Assembly (NCBI GenBank): GCA_037440065.1
Contig: JBBIUV010000019.1
Span: 124,001 to 188,000 of the forward strand
Source: UBA1563 sp037440065
GTDB lineage: Bacteria; Bacteroidota; Ignavibacteria; Ignavibacteriales; Ignavibacteriaceae
DNA length: 64,000 nt
Direction: 5' to 3'
Positions within the stretch are counted from its first letter, which is position 1, and every line of letters starts with the position of its first letter. The notes beneath the pieces are model-generated. The model did not search any database. It saw nothing but the letters and a program-made list of their open reading frames with translations, and had not been told where the DNA came from. This document shows positions 32,210 to 40,948 of this stretch, in pieces. A program made the position numbers and the translations under genes.

Positions 32210-33654
32210 AAAGTCTTACGCAAACGGGCAACCGGCAGCCGCAATTGTTCGCGGTATTTTGCCACCGTGCGGCGCGCAATGTGGATTCCTTCTTCATTCA
32301 ATATTTCTGCAATTTTATCGTCGCTTAGCGGTGATTGTTTATCTTCTTTTATAATAATTTCTTTTATACGTTCTTTGATATGTTTGTTTGAAACCTCTTC
32401 GCCTGAATCAGTCGCCAAGCCTTCGCTGAAAAAATATTTCAGTTCGTGCACGCCCTGCATGCTTTGCACAAATTTTCCATTTACCACCCGGCTGATGGTG
32501 GAAATGTCCATCATAATTTCTTCAGCAATATCTTTGTAGATCATCGGGCGGAGAAATTTTGGACCTTTCTCAAAAAACGCAACTTGTTTTTCAAGTATCG
32601 CACGCATCACTTTTAATAAAGTTTCGCGGCGTTGTTCAATGCAGGCGATAAACCATTTAGCCGATTCAAATTTCTCGCGTAAAAATTTATATGTATTTTT
32701 TTCGCGTTCGGAAATTTTCTTCTTTCCTTTGTTTGCATTTAACATTTCGATGTATGCGGCATTTACGGTAACAGACGGCATTGCACGGTCATTAAGTGTG
32801 ATGATAAAATTATCATCAACTTTTTCAAGGAGAAAATCGGGAGTGATCTGGTTCAGTTCGGCAATTTCAAAATTTCCTTCGCCTGGTTTTGGATTTAACT
32901 TCTGAATCAAATCAAGTACAGCGCGAAGTGTCTCGGAAGTAAGCGACATCTTCTGCATCGTTGCATCAAATCTTTTTTGAACAAAATCTTCAAAATGATT
33001 TTTCAACATTTCTTCGGCTAAATAAGAATAATAAGGATCAAAAGTGCCGTGCTGAAGTTGAATGATCAAGCATTCCTGCAGATTTCGGGAAGCAATCCCT
33101 ATTGGATCAAGCACTTGAATTTCTTTTAGAACATTTTCAGCATCTTGTAACGTAACGCTTGTGTGGTCAAACATTTCCAAATTCTTAACAATAGTTTCAA
33201 GGTCTTGTTTTAAGTAACCATCTTGGTCAAGATTGCCGATAATTTCTTCACCAAGTAACACAAGCGGTTCGTCAAGTTGAAGCAAGTACAGTTGGTTTAG
33301 CAAATGTTCTTGAAGAGATTCCCTCTGCGGCGCCGTTGGATGAAAAGTTTCCTGATCATTTTGTGTGTTATTGTACGATGGATCATCAAAATAATCTTCG
33401 TCATTCATGTAATCTTCTAAACCAAACTCATCTTCCTCGCTGTAATCAGAATCCTCCGGTTCACCTACGGTTTCGTCGGGTTCTTTTTCTTCTAATTTTA
33501 ATTCAAGGTCTTCTTCAAGGATCGGATTCAACTCGAGCTCGGTTTTAATCCGTTGCTCAAGAGCCATCGTGTTTAATTGCAGCAGTTTTTGATATTGAAT
33601 TTGCTGCGGAGAAAGTTTTTGCTGTTGTGATAAACGTTGCGAAAGTGAAAGCAT
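32206..33654 (-). CDS. rpoN: RNA polymerase sigma-54 factor
   Basis: A 482-residue sigma-54. Region I is glutamine-rich (LSQRLSQQQKLSPQQIQYQKLLQ), followed by LNTMALEQRIKTELELNPILEE. An acidic region II spans about residues 45-110. The core-binding domain follows, and the C-terminal part holds the helix-turn-helix (IAEEIMMDISTISRVVNGKFVQ) and the RpoN box ARRTVAKYRE near the end, which reads the -24 element. Sigma-54 promoters need an AAA+ activator, none of which is in the window. Located 2 bases after DUF3109 on the same transcript. Confidence 0.97.
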   Translation of the reverse strand: MLSLSQRLSQQQKLSPQQIQYQKLLQLNTMALEQRIKTELELNPILEEDLELKLEEKEPDETVGEPEDSDYSEEDEFGLEDYMNDEDYFDDPSYNNTQNDQETFHPTAPQRESLQEHLLNQLYLLQLDEPLVLLGEEIIGNLDQDGYLKQDLETIVKNLEMFDHTSVTLQDAENVLKEIQVLDPIGIASRNLQECLIIQLQHGTFDPYYSYLAEEMLKNHFEDFVQKRFDATMQKMSLTSETLRAVLDLIQKLNPKPGEGNFEIAELNQITPDFLLEKVDDNFIITLNDRAMPSVTVNAAYIEMLNANKGKKKISEREKNTYKFLREKFESAKWFIACIEQRRETLLKVMRAILEKQVAFFEKGPKFLRPMIYKDIAEEIMMDISTISRVVNGKFVQSMQGVHELKYFFSEGLATDSGEEVSNKHIKERIKEIIIKEDKQSPLSDDKIAEILNEEGIHIARRTVAKYREQLRLPVARLRKTL

Positions 33655-33656
33655 AG

Positions 33657-34226
33657 TTATTTACCGGTTATTTCTTTTGCTTTTTTGTACCATTTTGTGC
33701 CGTATTTTCGTTCTAAACTATTTTGGCAAAATTGAAAAGCCGTGATGTTTTCTTCTACACCTTTTTCGAGTGCAGGAGTACAGTCTGAAAATTTTTCAAA
33801 CCGAAGCACTTCTCCGCCAAAATTTGAAACACGGATCGGAAAAAGATGACACGAAATAGGTTTTTGAAACACAATTTTCTTTTCAAAAAAAAGTTTTTCT
33901 AGCGAACACTTGGCAATTTGGTTTTCAAAATAAACGAAAACACACGCTTTGTTGTTCACGCTGCGGGTTAAAAGTTCGCCATCTTTTTCCTCATAAAAAC
34001 CTAATTCGTCAATTTCTTCCCAATGTTTCTCCGGAATGATATTTTTAACCAGCGGAAGGGCTTTTTCCATTTCGATTATCTCATCTTCGTTAAGCGGAGC
34101 GCCGTATTCACTTTCAAGCGTACAGCACGCTCCCTTGCATCTGCTAAGGTCGCAGGAAAAGTGAGTTTCCACTACCTCGGTTCGTAGTAAAACGTCGTTT
34201 ATGGAGATAAAATTGCTATTAAACAT
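33657..34226 (-). CDS. DUF3109 family cysteine-rich protein
   Basis: A 189-residue cytoplasmic protein with the DUF3109 arrangement: CDLSRCKGACC near residues 25-35, then further Cys in NKACVFVYFENQIAKCSLE and KPISCHLFPIRV, and a late DCTPALEKG. The clustered cysteines suggest a bound metal or Fe-S cluster, as in the related YkgJ zinc/iron-chelating family. Function unknown. A good promoter lies just upstream (34243-34273), and the gene runs directly into rpoN with a 2-base gap. Confidence 0.8.
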   Translation of the reverse strand: MFNSNFISINDVLLRTEVVETHFSCDLSRCKGACCTLESEYGAPLNEDEIIEMEKALPLVKNIIPEKHWEEIDELGFYEEKDGELLTRSVNNKACVFVYFENQIAKCSLEKLFFEKKIVFQKPISCHLFPIRVSNFGGEVLRFEKFSDCTPALEKGVEENITAFQFCQNSLERKYGTKWYKKAKEITGK

Positions 34227-34242
34227 TGGAATAATTTTTGTG

Positions 34243-34273
34243 CAAAGATAAGAATTTCTGAAGGAATTGTAAA
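34243..34273 (-). promoter_or_regulatory. Promoter of the DUF3109-rpoN operon
   Basis: On the minus strand: TTTACA (34273-34268), a 17-base spacer and TATCTTTG (34250-34243). It matches TTGaca-N17-TAnnTTTG with one change at -35. The start codon is 16 bases further on, so the leader is very short. Confidence 0.65.
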
Positions 34274-34379
34274 TCTTTTTTGAAAAACAAATAAACCCCG
34301 ACTGTTAAATTTCCCAAAACCACTTCCATTCTAAAAAAAATTAAGTAAATTTATTTAGATAAATTTTGGAACTTACGCG

Positions 34380-35156
34380 ATGAACTTGACCGGAAAAAAT
34401 GTTGTGCTCACTGGAGCATCAAGTGGAATTGGTAAAGCCCTTGCGCTTCGATTTGCAAAAGAAGGATGCAGCCTGGTGTTGCTCGCAAGAAGGATCGAAG
34501 AACTTGAATCGGTTGCCCGTGAAGTTTCAAAATATCATGCGATGGTTAAAATTTACAAGTGTGATGTTTCCGATAAGGATGAAGTTGAAAAAATTTTTAT
34601 TCAGATTAAAAAGTTTTTTAACTCAATCGATATTCTGGTGCTTAACGCCGGAGTTAGTTTTAGAACCGATGTGCGAAAAAATGAATCCGCCAAAGCAGAA
34701 CAAACATTTGCTGTAAACGTGTTGGGAATGATTTATTGTGCCAACCAGGTGATCCCCGATTTTATTCAAGCAAAAAGAGGAATGATCGTTGGTGTTTCAT
34801 CGCTTGCAGAAAGCCGCGGGTTCCCGCGAAGCGGATTTTATTGCGCGAGCAAAGCGGCAGCTTCTACCTATCTTGAAAGTTTAAGAACCGAATTAAGAAA
34901 ATATAATGTTAAAGTTTTAACTGTAAAACCGGGTTTTGTTAAAACCCCCATGACGGATAAAAACGAATTTGACATGCCGTTTATCATTCCCGTTGAAAAA
35001 GCCGTTAAGATTATTATCGAAGGTATTAAGAAAGAGAAAAAGATAATTCAGTTTACTTTTGGAGCAGTGTTTGGGATTAAATTTATTAAGCTTATGCCGA
35101 ACTGGTTATTCGATCGCCTTTCTCAAAGACAACTCAAAAAGCCATTGAAAAAATGA
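34380..35156 (+). CDS. Short-chain dehydrogenase/reductase
   Basis: A 258-residue classical SDR. Cofactor motif TGASSGIGKALALRF (residues 11-25), LVLNAGVSF (about 88-96), catalytic Ser in VGVSSLAES and catalytic Tyr-x3-Lys in YCASKAA (about 158-164). The residues after the first strand (LLARRIEELE, with arginines) favour NADPH. The C-terminal third has an added helical stretch (KLMPNWLFDRLSQRQ) that may touch the membrane. Substrate unknown; ketosphinganine/acyl-ketone type reductases look similar. The stop overlaps the start of the lamin-tail protein (ATGA). Confidence 0.9.
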   Translation: MNLTGKNVVLTGASSGIGKALALRFAKEGCSLVLLARRIEELESVAREVSKYHAMVKIYKCDVSDKDEVEKIFIQIKKFFNSIDILVLNAGVSFRTDVRKNESAKAEQTFAVNVLGMIYCANQVIPDFIQAKRGMIVGVSSLAESRGFPRSGFYCASKAAASTYLESLRTELRKYNVKVLTVKPGFVKTPMTDKNEFDMPFIIPVEKAVKIIIEGIKKEKKIIQFTFGAVFGIKFIKLMPNWLFDRLSQRQLKKPLKK

Positions 35157-38100
35157 ACAAGATTTTCGCCTTTGTATGCTTCTCCCTTTTATTCATTATG
35201 TTTGGTGAATTGGGAAAAGCACAAAGCGATTCGCTCATAACTTTTTCAGAAATAATGTTCAACCCGGTTTCCGGTAACAACGAATTTATTGAACTTTATA
35301 ACACCAGCGAAACCGACTCAATTGATCTCGCCAATTTCAAAATAAAGTATTACACTTCTAATCCTGATGGATTAATTTCCACCGGCGCCGGAACGAAAAT
35401 TCCGCCCAAAGGTCTCGCAGTAATTTTTGAAGGAGATTATGATCTTGCCGCTGGTATTTACAGCAGTCTTATTCCAGCCTCTGCGCTTGTTTTAAAAATT
35501 GCAGATAATTCTTTCGGCACTTCCGGTATGGCAAACACAACTGATCGCGAGTTACGTTTGATTTCATCAGCCGGAGACACACTTGAGACTTATCTCTACT
35601 CATCAAGTAACGGAGCAGGAATTTCTGATGAGAAGAAAGTTTTAACGAAAGATAATTCCTCATCAAACTGGGCAAATTCGCTGCAAGCAAACGGAACACC
35701 AGGAAAGAAAAATTCTGTATCTCCTCTGTCAATTGATCTAGCCGTCTCTTCGCTTACAGTTTCGCCAACTTTTCCATTCGTTGAGAACGTCATAGATATA
35801 AGAGCCGTGGTAAAAAATCTTGGAGTTTCTTCAGTTCAAAATTTTACCACGGAAATGTTTTTAGATACAAATAAAAACGCAATTGGTGAACCATTTGAAA
35901 AATTTTATGAACAAGTGTTTTCACTTAATTCGAAAGATTCAGTTACCGTTTCCACACAGCTCCAAAATTTGTTGGTAGGTAATTACCAGATAATTGTTTT
36001 TGTAAAATTAGAACCAGATGAAAATCAAATCAACAATATTAGAACTGTAACTTTTACGGTTTATCCCAAACCAAACTCTTTTAACGATTTGGTTATCAAT
36101 GAAATTATGTACGCTCCTGTCACCGGAGAACCCGAATGGGTTGAACTTTTCAATCGTTCCGACAAATCGATTAATCTGAAGAAGTGGAAAATTTCGGATA
36201 ACACCACTCCGGTTGTAATTAGCAACAACGATGTAATTGTTTCGGCAAAATCGTACTTTGTTTTAAGCAAGGACTCAACTATTTTTAGTCACTATGTGAT
36301 TTCCTCTCCCATTATTACATTGAGCTTACCGGCATTAAACAACAGCGATGATGCTATTGTATTGAAAGATTCGTTAAACTTGACAATCGATAGTGTTTAT
36401 TATTTTTCGTCATGGGGTGGCAGTAATGGAAGATCACTAGAAAGAATTGAGGTGAATGAATCTACAACAAACCAATCAAATTGGAAAACTTCAATCGGAA
36501 TTATTAAAGCAACTCCTGGGAAAATTAACTCGGTTACACAAAAAGATTTTGACGGAATAGTTACAGATATTTTGTTTACTCCGCTAAATCCGGTTTCCGG
36601 AGATAATATTTCTTTTTCTGCCAAAGTAAAAAATATTGGGAAGAAAAGCCTCTCGTTTTATCTTGAACTTTATCCCGACGAAAATCTCGATTCAATTCCA
36701 GACGCTGTAGCAGCAACATCCGAATCATTTCCAATCACTCCTCTTGACTCACTCGAAATTCCTTTCAATCATATCTATGAGAATTTTACAGGAACAAAAG
36801 GTTTTTTTGTAAAGGGAATTTTTACACAGGATGACGACACAACTAACAATTCATTTTACAAAACGCTTTCTGCCGGTTTTCCTGCCGGAAGTATTTTAAT
36901 TAACGAAGTTATGTTCACCCCCATAAATAACGAGCCGGAGTGGATTGAAGTTTTAAATGTATCAAATGATACGATCAATTTGAAAGATTGGACGATCAAC
37001 GACGTTTATACAACTCCGGCTTACGGAAAAATTTCAGGAGATTTTTTTCTGCTGCCACAATCGTATGGGGTGTTAACAAAAGATTCTTCTATTATAAATT
37101 ATCATCGGTCAATCCCATCAAAAATCGTAGAAGTAAATTTGCCTGTGCTGAACAATGATGTGGACGGAGTAGTTTTAAAAGATAACCGTGCGGTTGTTAT
37201 GGATTCGGTTCTTTACAACAGCAGTTGGGGAGGAACCAGCGGATTTTCACTCGAACGAAAATTGTTATCTATTCCGGCAAACCAACCCGACAATTGGGGA
37301 AGCTCTTTGGATATTGAACAAAGTACGCCTGGACGAATCAACAGTCAAACACCTAAAAATTACGATTTAACCATTTCTAGTCTCGCAACGGATCAACCTT
37401 CTTTTGGTGAAAACGAGAACTTTCCAATTTATGCGGTTGTAAAAAATATCGGCACCAAAGCAATTGATAATTTTTCACTTAAATTTTTTATTGATACCGA
37501 TTCCAATTCCATTGCCGAACATTTGTTTGACGAGCGAACAATCAACATGCAATTACAAAGCGGAGATTCAATTAAAGTTTTTGCAGCCTCAACCGTTTCC
37601 ATTTCAAAACGAACGTTGTTTGCCGCTAAAGTTGTTTTTGCTGCTGATGAAGATACACTGAACAATTTTGCTGAAAAATATTTTCAACCGGGATACCAGC
37701 AACAAGCTATCATCATAAATGAAGTAATGTACAATCCGAGTGATAACGCACCTGAATGGATTGAACTTTTGGCGAAGGATTCGGTCAATTTAAAAAATTG
37801 GTCGGTCTCCGATTCTCTTTCAACCCCTACAAAAGTAAAGATCACATATAATGATTTTTATCTTTCACCTAACGAGTATGTTGTGATCGCAAAAGATTCA
37901 ATCTCGTTCTTTAATGCTTATCATCCTTCTGCGAATGTGAAATTTCTTCCGGTTGATCTTCCTTCACTTAGCAACACCGAAGATGGAATTCACGTTTATG
38001 ATTTCCGCGATGCAATAATCGATCGAATGCATTACAAATCTTCATGGACCGGAAAAAAAGGATTTTCGATTGAACACATAAACGGCAGTTCAGATAGCTT

Positions 38101-39007
38101 AAGTTGGATAACTTCGTTGACCCCAAATGGAAATTCTGTTGGTACAGAAAATCTTCTTCCAAATCAAAATGTTGCTCACAATTCAATTGTCATAAACGAG
38201 ATTATGTTCGATCCAGATGCAGATAACAGTGAATTTATCGAATTTCAGAATATATCTAATGATTCAATAAACGTCGGTGGTTGGCGTATCGAAGATGAAA
38301 AAGGAAACTATTATAAACTTTCAGAAACGGGATTTATAATTTCTCCGAACGAGTATTTTATTCTCGCTGCTGATTCAATGATCTTTACACAGTATCCCGA
38401 GCTGCTTTCGTTTCAAAATATCTCAATTACGAATGAATCCTCGCTTGGATTTACAAATACGGGCGAATTGATTCAGCTTAAAAATATTTTCAGCAGGAAC
38501 ATCGACTCAATTTATTATTTAGATAATTGGCATAACAAAAATATTGTAAATACAAACAACAGATCAATTGAAAAAATAAATCCAATGATTGACGGCAACT
38601 TGAGTAGCAATTGGAGCACTTCGGTCGCCCTTAGCGGCGCTACTCCAGGCAAACAAAACAGCATCTTTACATCAAATGCAAACGCAATCTCAAACATTTC
38701 GGTTTCGCCGAATCCTTTTTCTCCCGACAATGACGGTTTTGAAGATTTTACGATTATCAATTACAATTTATCACAAGCAATTTCACAGACACGAATTAAA
38801 ATATTTGATTCAAAAGGAAGATTAGTGCGAACTCTTTTAAACAATCAAGCCAGCGGCCAAACCGGTTCAGTGGTATTTAACGGATTGGATGACGACGGCA
38901 ACCCTCTTAGAATCGGCATTTATATTATTTATCTTGAGGCAATGAATGACGCTTCTTCCGTGGTTGATAAACTAAAAACGGTAGTTGTGGTTGCGAGAAA
39001 GTTGTAA
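35153..39007 (+). CDS. Giant secreted protein with five lamin-tail domains and CARDB repeats
   Basis: A 1284-residue exported protein with a signal peptide (about residues 1-23). Five lamin-tail (LTD) domains open with I-x-x-NE-[IV]-M-[FY]-x-P near residues 28, 312, 580, 852 and 1011. In each there follows EWIEL-type N-x-S, D-S-I-N-L and W-x-I-x-D segments. Three CARDB-like Ig domains (VVKNLG / VKNIG, near 193, 466 and 740) sit between them. The end (about 1180-1284) is a FlgD-like Ig domain with NPFSPDNDG and FDSKGRLVRTLL, a type IX-type tail variant. LTDs occur in bacterial surface proteins and nucleases, but no nuclease motif is seen here. Probably a surface or matrix protein. Confidence 0.85.
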   Translation: MNKIFAFVCFSLLFIMFGELGKAQSDSLITFSEIMFNPVSGNNEFIELYNTSETDSIDLANFKIKYYTSNPDGLISTGAGTKIPPKGLAVIFEGDYDLAAGIYSSLIPASALVLKIADNSFGTSGMANTTDRELRLISSAGDTLETYLYSSSNGAGISDEKKVLTKDNSSSNWANSLQANGTPGKKNSVSPLSIDLAVSSLTVSPTFPFVENVIDIRAVVKNLGVSSVQNFTTEMFLDTNKNAIGEPFEKFYEQVFSLNSKDSVTVSTQLQNLLVGNYQIIVFVKLEPDENQINNIRTVTFTVYPKPNSFNDLVINEIMYAPVTGEPEWVELFNRSDKSINLKKWKISDNTTPVVISNNDVIVSAKSYFVLSKDSTIFSHYVISSPIITLSLPALNNSDDAIVLKDSLNLTIDSVYYFSSWGGSNGRSLERIEVNESTTNQSNWKTSIGIIKATPGKINSVTQKDFDGIVTDILFTPLNPVSGDNISFSAKVKNIGKKSLSFYLELYPDENLDSIPDAVAATSESFPITPLDSLEIPFNHIYENFTGTKGFFVKGIFTQDDDTTNNSFYKTLSAGFPAGSILINEVMFTPINNEPEWIEVLNVSNDTINLKDWTINDVYTTPAYGKISGDFFLLPQSYGVLTKDSSIINYHRSIPSKIVEVNLPVLNNDVDGVVLKDNRAVVMDSVLYNSSWGGTSGFSLERKLLSIPANQPDNWGSSLDIEQSTPGRINSQTPKNYDLTISSLATDQPSFGENENFPIYAVVKNIGTKAIDNFSLKFFIDTDSNSIAEHLFDERTINMQLQSGDSIKVFAASTVSISKRTLFAAKVVFAADEDTLNNFAEKYFQPGYQQQAIIINEVMYNPSDNAPEWIELLAKDSVNLKNWSVSDSLSTPTKVKITYNDFYLSPNEYVVIAKDSISFFNAYHPSANVKFLPVDLPSLSNTEDGIHVYDFRDAIIDRMHYKSSWTGKKGFSIEHINGSSDSLSWITSLTPNGNSVGTENLLPNQNVAHNSIVINEIMFDPDADNSEFIEFQNISNDSINVGGWRIEDEKGNYYKLSETGFIISPNEYFILAADSMIFTQYPELLSFQNISITNESSLGFTNTGELIQLKNIFSRNIDSIYYLDNWHNKNIVNTNNRSIEKINPMIDGNLSSNWSTSVALSGATPGKQNSIFTSNANAISNISVSPNPFSPDNDGFEDFTIINYNLSQAISQTRIKIFDSKGRLVRTLLNNQASGQTGSVVFNGLDDDGNPLRIGIYIIYLEAMNDASSVVDKLKTVVVVARKL

Positions 39008-39033
39008 AAATTTTTTATAAGAACAAAAGAAGC

Positions 39034-39411
39034 ATGATAGAGATAAAATATTTTACGCCGAAGGAAGCCATTAATACACTTCCGCTTGTAAGAAAAATTG
39101 TAAAAGATATTCTGCGCGAAGGAAAAGAAATTCAATTTTTAATCGACGAAGTTGGGGGAAATGTTCAACTGAATCCGGAAATATCCGAACGTATGAAAAC
39201 AATGCAAGATTATCTGAAAGAATTACAAGAGGTTGGGTGTTATTATAAGGATTGGGATTTCTCTCTCGGGCTTGTTGATTTCCCTTCCGTAATTGACGGA
39301 GAAGAAGTTTTTCTTTGCTGGCGCAGCGATGAAGAAACGATTACGTATTACCATCATCCGACGAGCGGATACGCCGGGAGAAAAGTTATTCCAAACGATT
39401 ATTTTATTTAA
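39034..39411 (+). CDS. DUF2203 family protein
   Basis: A 125-residue cytoplasmic protein of the DUF2203 family. It starts KYFTPKEAINTLPLVRKIVKDIL, has a helical centre, then VGCYYKDWDFSLGLVDFPS, and ends with the family signature EVFLCWRSDEETITYYHHPTSGYAGRK (in pieces). The function is not known; the family is found in many bacteria and archaea, often near metabolic genes. It starts a three-gene run with the HAD phosphatase and the K+ channel (gaps of 19 and 9 bases). Confidence 0.75.
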   Translation: MIEIKYFTPKEAINTLPLVRKIVKDILREGKEIQFLIDEVGGNVQLNPEISERMKTMQDYLKELQEVGCYYKDWDFSLGLVDFPSVIDGEEVFLCWRSDEETITYYHHPTSGYAGRKVIPNDYFI

Positions 39412-39430
39412 AGCAAAAACAACTTAACCA

Positions 39431-40072
39431 ATGAAAAATATTGAACTCATCGTTTTCGATTTAGATGGAACTCTAACCGAATCTTCTGAAACAATTTATC
39501 AAACAACGCTAAAAACATTTGAACATTTTGGGCGAACAGTTCACCTTCCAAAACAAGAATTAGACAAACGGATTGGTGAACATTTTCAAATCATCTTTGA
39601 TGACTTGAATATCAAGGTTGATGATATTGAAGAATTTATTAATGTTTACAAAACTCTTTATTTTAATTTCATCAACACAACAAAGCTTTATCCGGGAGTT
39701 GTAGAAGTTCTTTCAACTTTAAAGGAAAAAGGAAAGAAAATTGCGTTGCTAACAACAAAGGGACAGGAACAAGCGGAAAATATTCTTAATCATTTTAAAT
39801 TAGAAAAATATTTTGATGCAATAATGGGAAGACGAAAAGGAATTGAAGTAAAACCTTCCCCTGAACCACTGCTACATATTTGCAATTCTCTTTCTGTGTT
39901 TCCGTCGCAAGCAATAATGATTGGCGACTCTGAACTTGATATACGCTGCGGAAAAAATTCCGGAACCAAAACTTGCGCTGTTACGTGGGGTTACCGGTCA
40001 AAAGGAATTTTAGAAAAAGAAAAACCGGATTATATTGCAGAAAATATTTTTAATCTTTTATCAATATCATAG
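39431..40072 (+). CDS. HAD family phosphatase (phosphoglycolate phosphatase-like)
   Basis: A 213-residue HAD hydrolase. Motif I FDLDGTLTES (residues 9-18), Thr of motif II in ALLTTKGQ, Lys of motif III in VKPSPEPL and motif IV IMIGDSELDIRCGKNSG. A helical cap spans about 18-80. It resembles Gph-type phosphoglycolate phosphatases and pyrophosphatase PpaX, and neither can be chosen from sequence alone. Unlike the HAD at 26.4 kb, its motif I is the standard D-x-D-G-T. Confidence 0.88.
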   Translation: MKNIELIVFDLDGTLTESSETIYQTTLKTFEHFGRTVHLPKQELDKRIGEHFQIIFDDLNIKVDDIEEFINVYKTLYFNFINTTKLYPGVVEVLSTLKEKGKKIALLTTKGQEQAENILNHFKLEKYFDAIMGRRKGIEVKPSPEPLLHICNSLSVFPSQAIMIGDSELDIRCGKNSGTKTCAVTWGYRSKGILEKEKPDYIAENIFNLLSIS

Positions 40073-40081
40073 ACATTTAAC

Positions 40082-40840
40082 ATGAAATCGAGAATTTACT
40101 TTTTGACAATCGTGCTGGTGGTCAGTTTTGTTGTTAATACCATCATTTTTTATTACGCTGAAATTGGAAACAATCCACACGTTCATTCTTATTTTGATGT
40201 CGTTTGGTGGTGGATGGTAAGTTCAACAACCGTAGGTTATGGGGATGTTTATCCCATTTCCGTTGTAGGAAGAATATCCGCAATCGTTTCAATAATTGTT
40301 GGTGTCTTCTTTTATACGAATATCATCACTATCATTGCTGAGTCGGTGCATCAAGCGTTTGAAAAACATATTCGCGGTTTGGCACAGACAAACTGTAAAA
40401 ATCATATTGTTATTTGTGAATACACTGCGTTTGCTGATGAACTGATACAGGAACTTCAAACACACAAAGACTTTACCGGAAAAGAAATGGTGATTGTTAC
40501 TGATTTGGTTGAAACGAATCCTTACCCGGAGCACTTTTTTGTAAGAGGTGTGCCTATCAATCCTCTCAACCTAAAGAAAGCAAATATAAAATACGCCGAT
40601 TATATCTTTGTATTTTCCAATATTCGTTTTAAAGATCCTGATGTAAAAACACTTCACCTACTTTCGCGTATAAAAAAGCTGAATACTCACGCGAAAATTT
40701 ATATTGAGCTGGAAAATCCCGAAGATGAGTTAGTTCAATATTTAGATCCCAACATTACTGTCATTGAAAGTCGGAGAATGCTTGAAGACTTATTGAAGTT
40801 TAAAGCGATAAAATTTAATGAATTGTTCGAGAAGGGATAA
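40082..40840 (+). CDS. Potassium channel with RCK (TrkA-N) domain
   Basis: A 252-residue two-helix K+ channel. Helix 1 covers about residues 5-25, the pore loop and selectivity filter SSTTVGYGDVYP about 47-58, helix 2 about 62-85. The C-terminal cytoplasmic part (about 105-252) is a TrkA-N type RCK domain with HIVICEYTAFADELIQEL (the glycine-rich loop is altered) and DYIFVFSN. RCK domains gate the pore in response to ligands such as Ca2+ or nucleotides. The family's usual GxGxxG loop is replaced by E-Y-T-A, so nucleotide binding is doubtful. Third gene of its run. Confidence 0.9.
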   Translation: MKSRIYFLTIVLVVSFVVNTIIFYYAEIGNNPHVHSYFDVVWWWMVSSTTVGYGDVYPISVVGRISAIVSIIVGVFFYTNIITIIAESVHQAFEKHIRGLAQTNCKNHIVICEYTAFADELIQELQTHKDFTGKEMVIVTDLVETNPYPEHFFVRGVPINPLNLKKANIKYADYIFVFSNIRFKDPDVKTLHLLSRIKKLNTHAKIYIELENPEDELVQYLDPNITVIESRRMLEDLLKFKAIKFNELFEKG

Positions 40841-40845
40841 AAAAA

Positions 40846-40936
40846 CAATAGAACGCAGATTCGTTAAGATCAATTATGATTTTTTAGGATAATCTTAATT
40901 GAGCTTAACAAATCTTATAAAATCTGCGTCCCATTG
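40846..40936. repeat. Long imperfect inverted repeat between convergent genes
   Basis: The outer arms are CAAT-x3-ACGCAGATT (40846-40861) and AATCTGCGT-x3-ATTG (40921-40936). Nested inside are GTTAAG/CTTAAC (40863-40868 / 40904-40909) and CAATT/AATTG. The whole gap between the K+ channel and the M16 gene is thus one structured element. It may act as a bidirectional terminator or be an intergenic repeat. Confidence 0.55.
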
Positions 40937-40948
40937 TCTTAAAGAATT

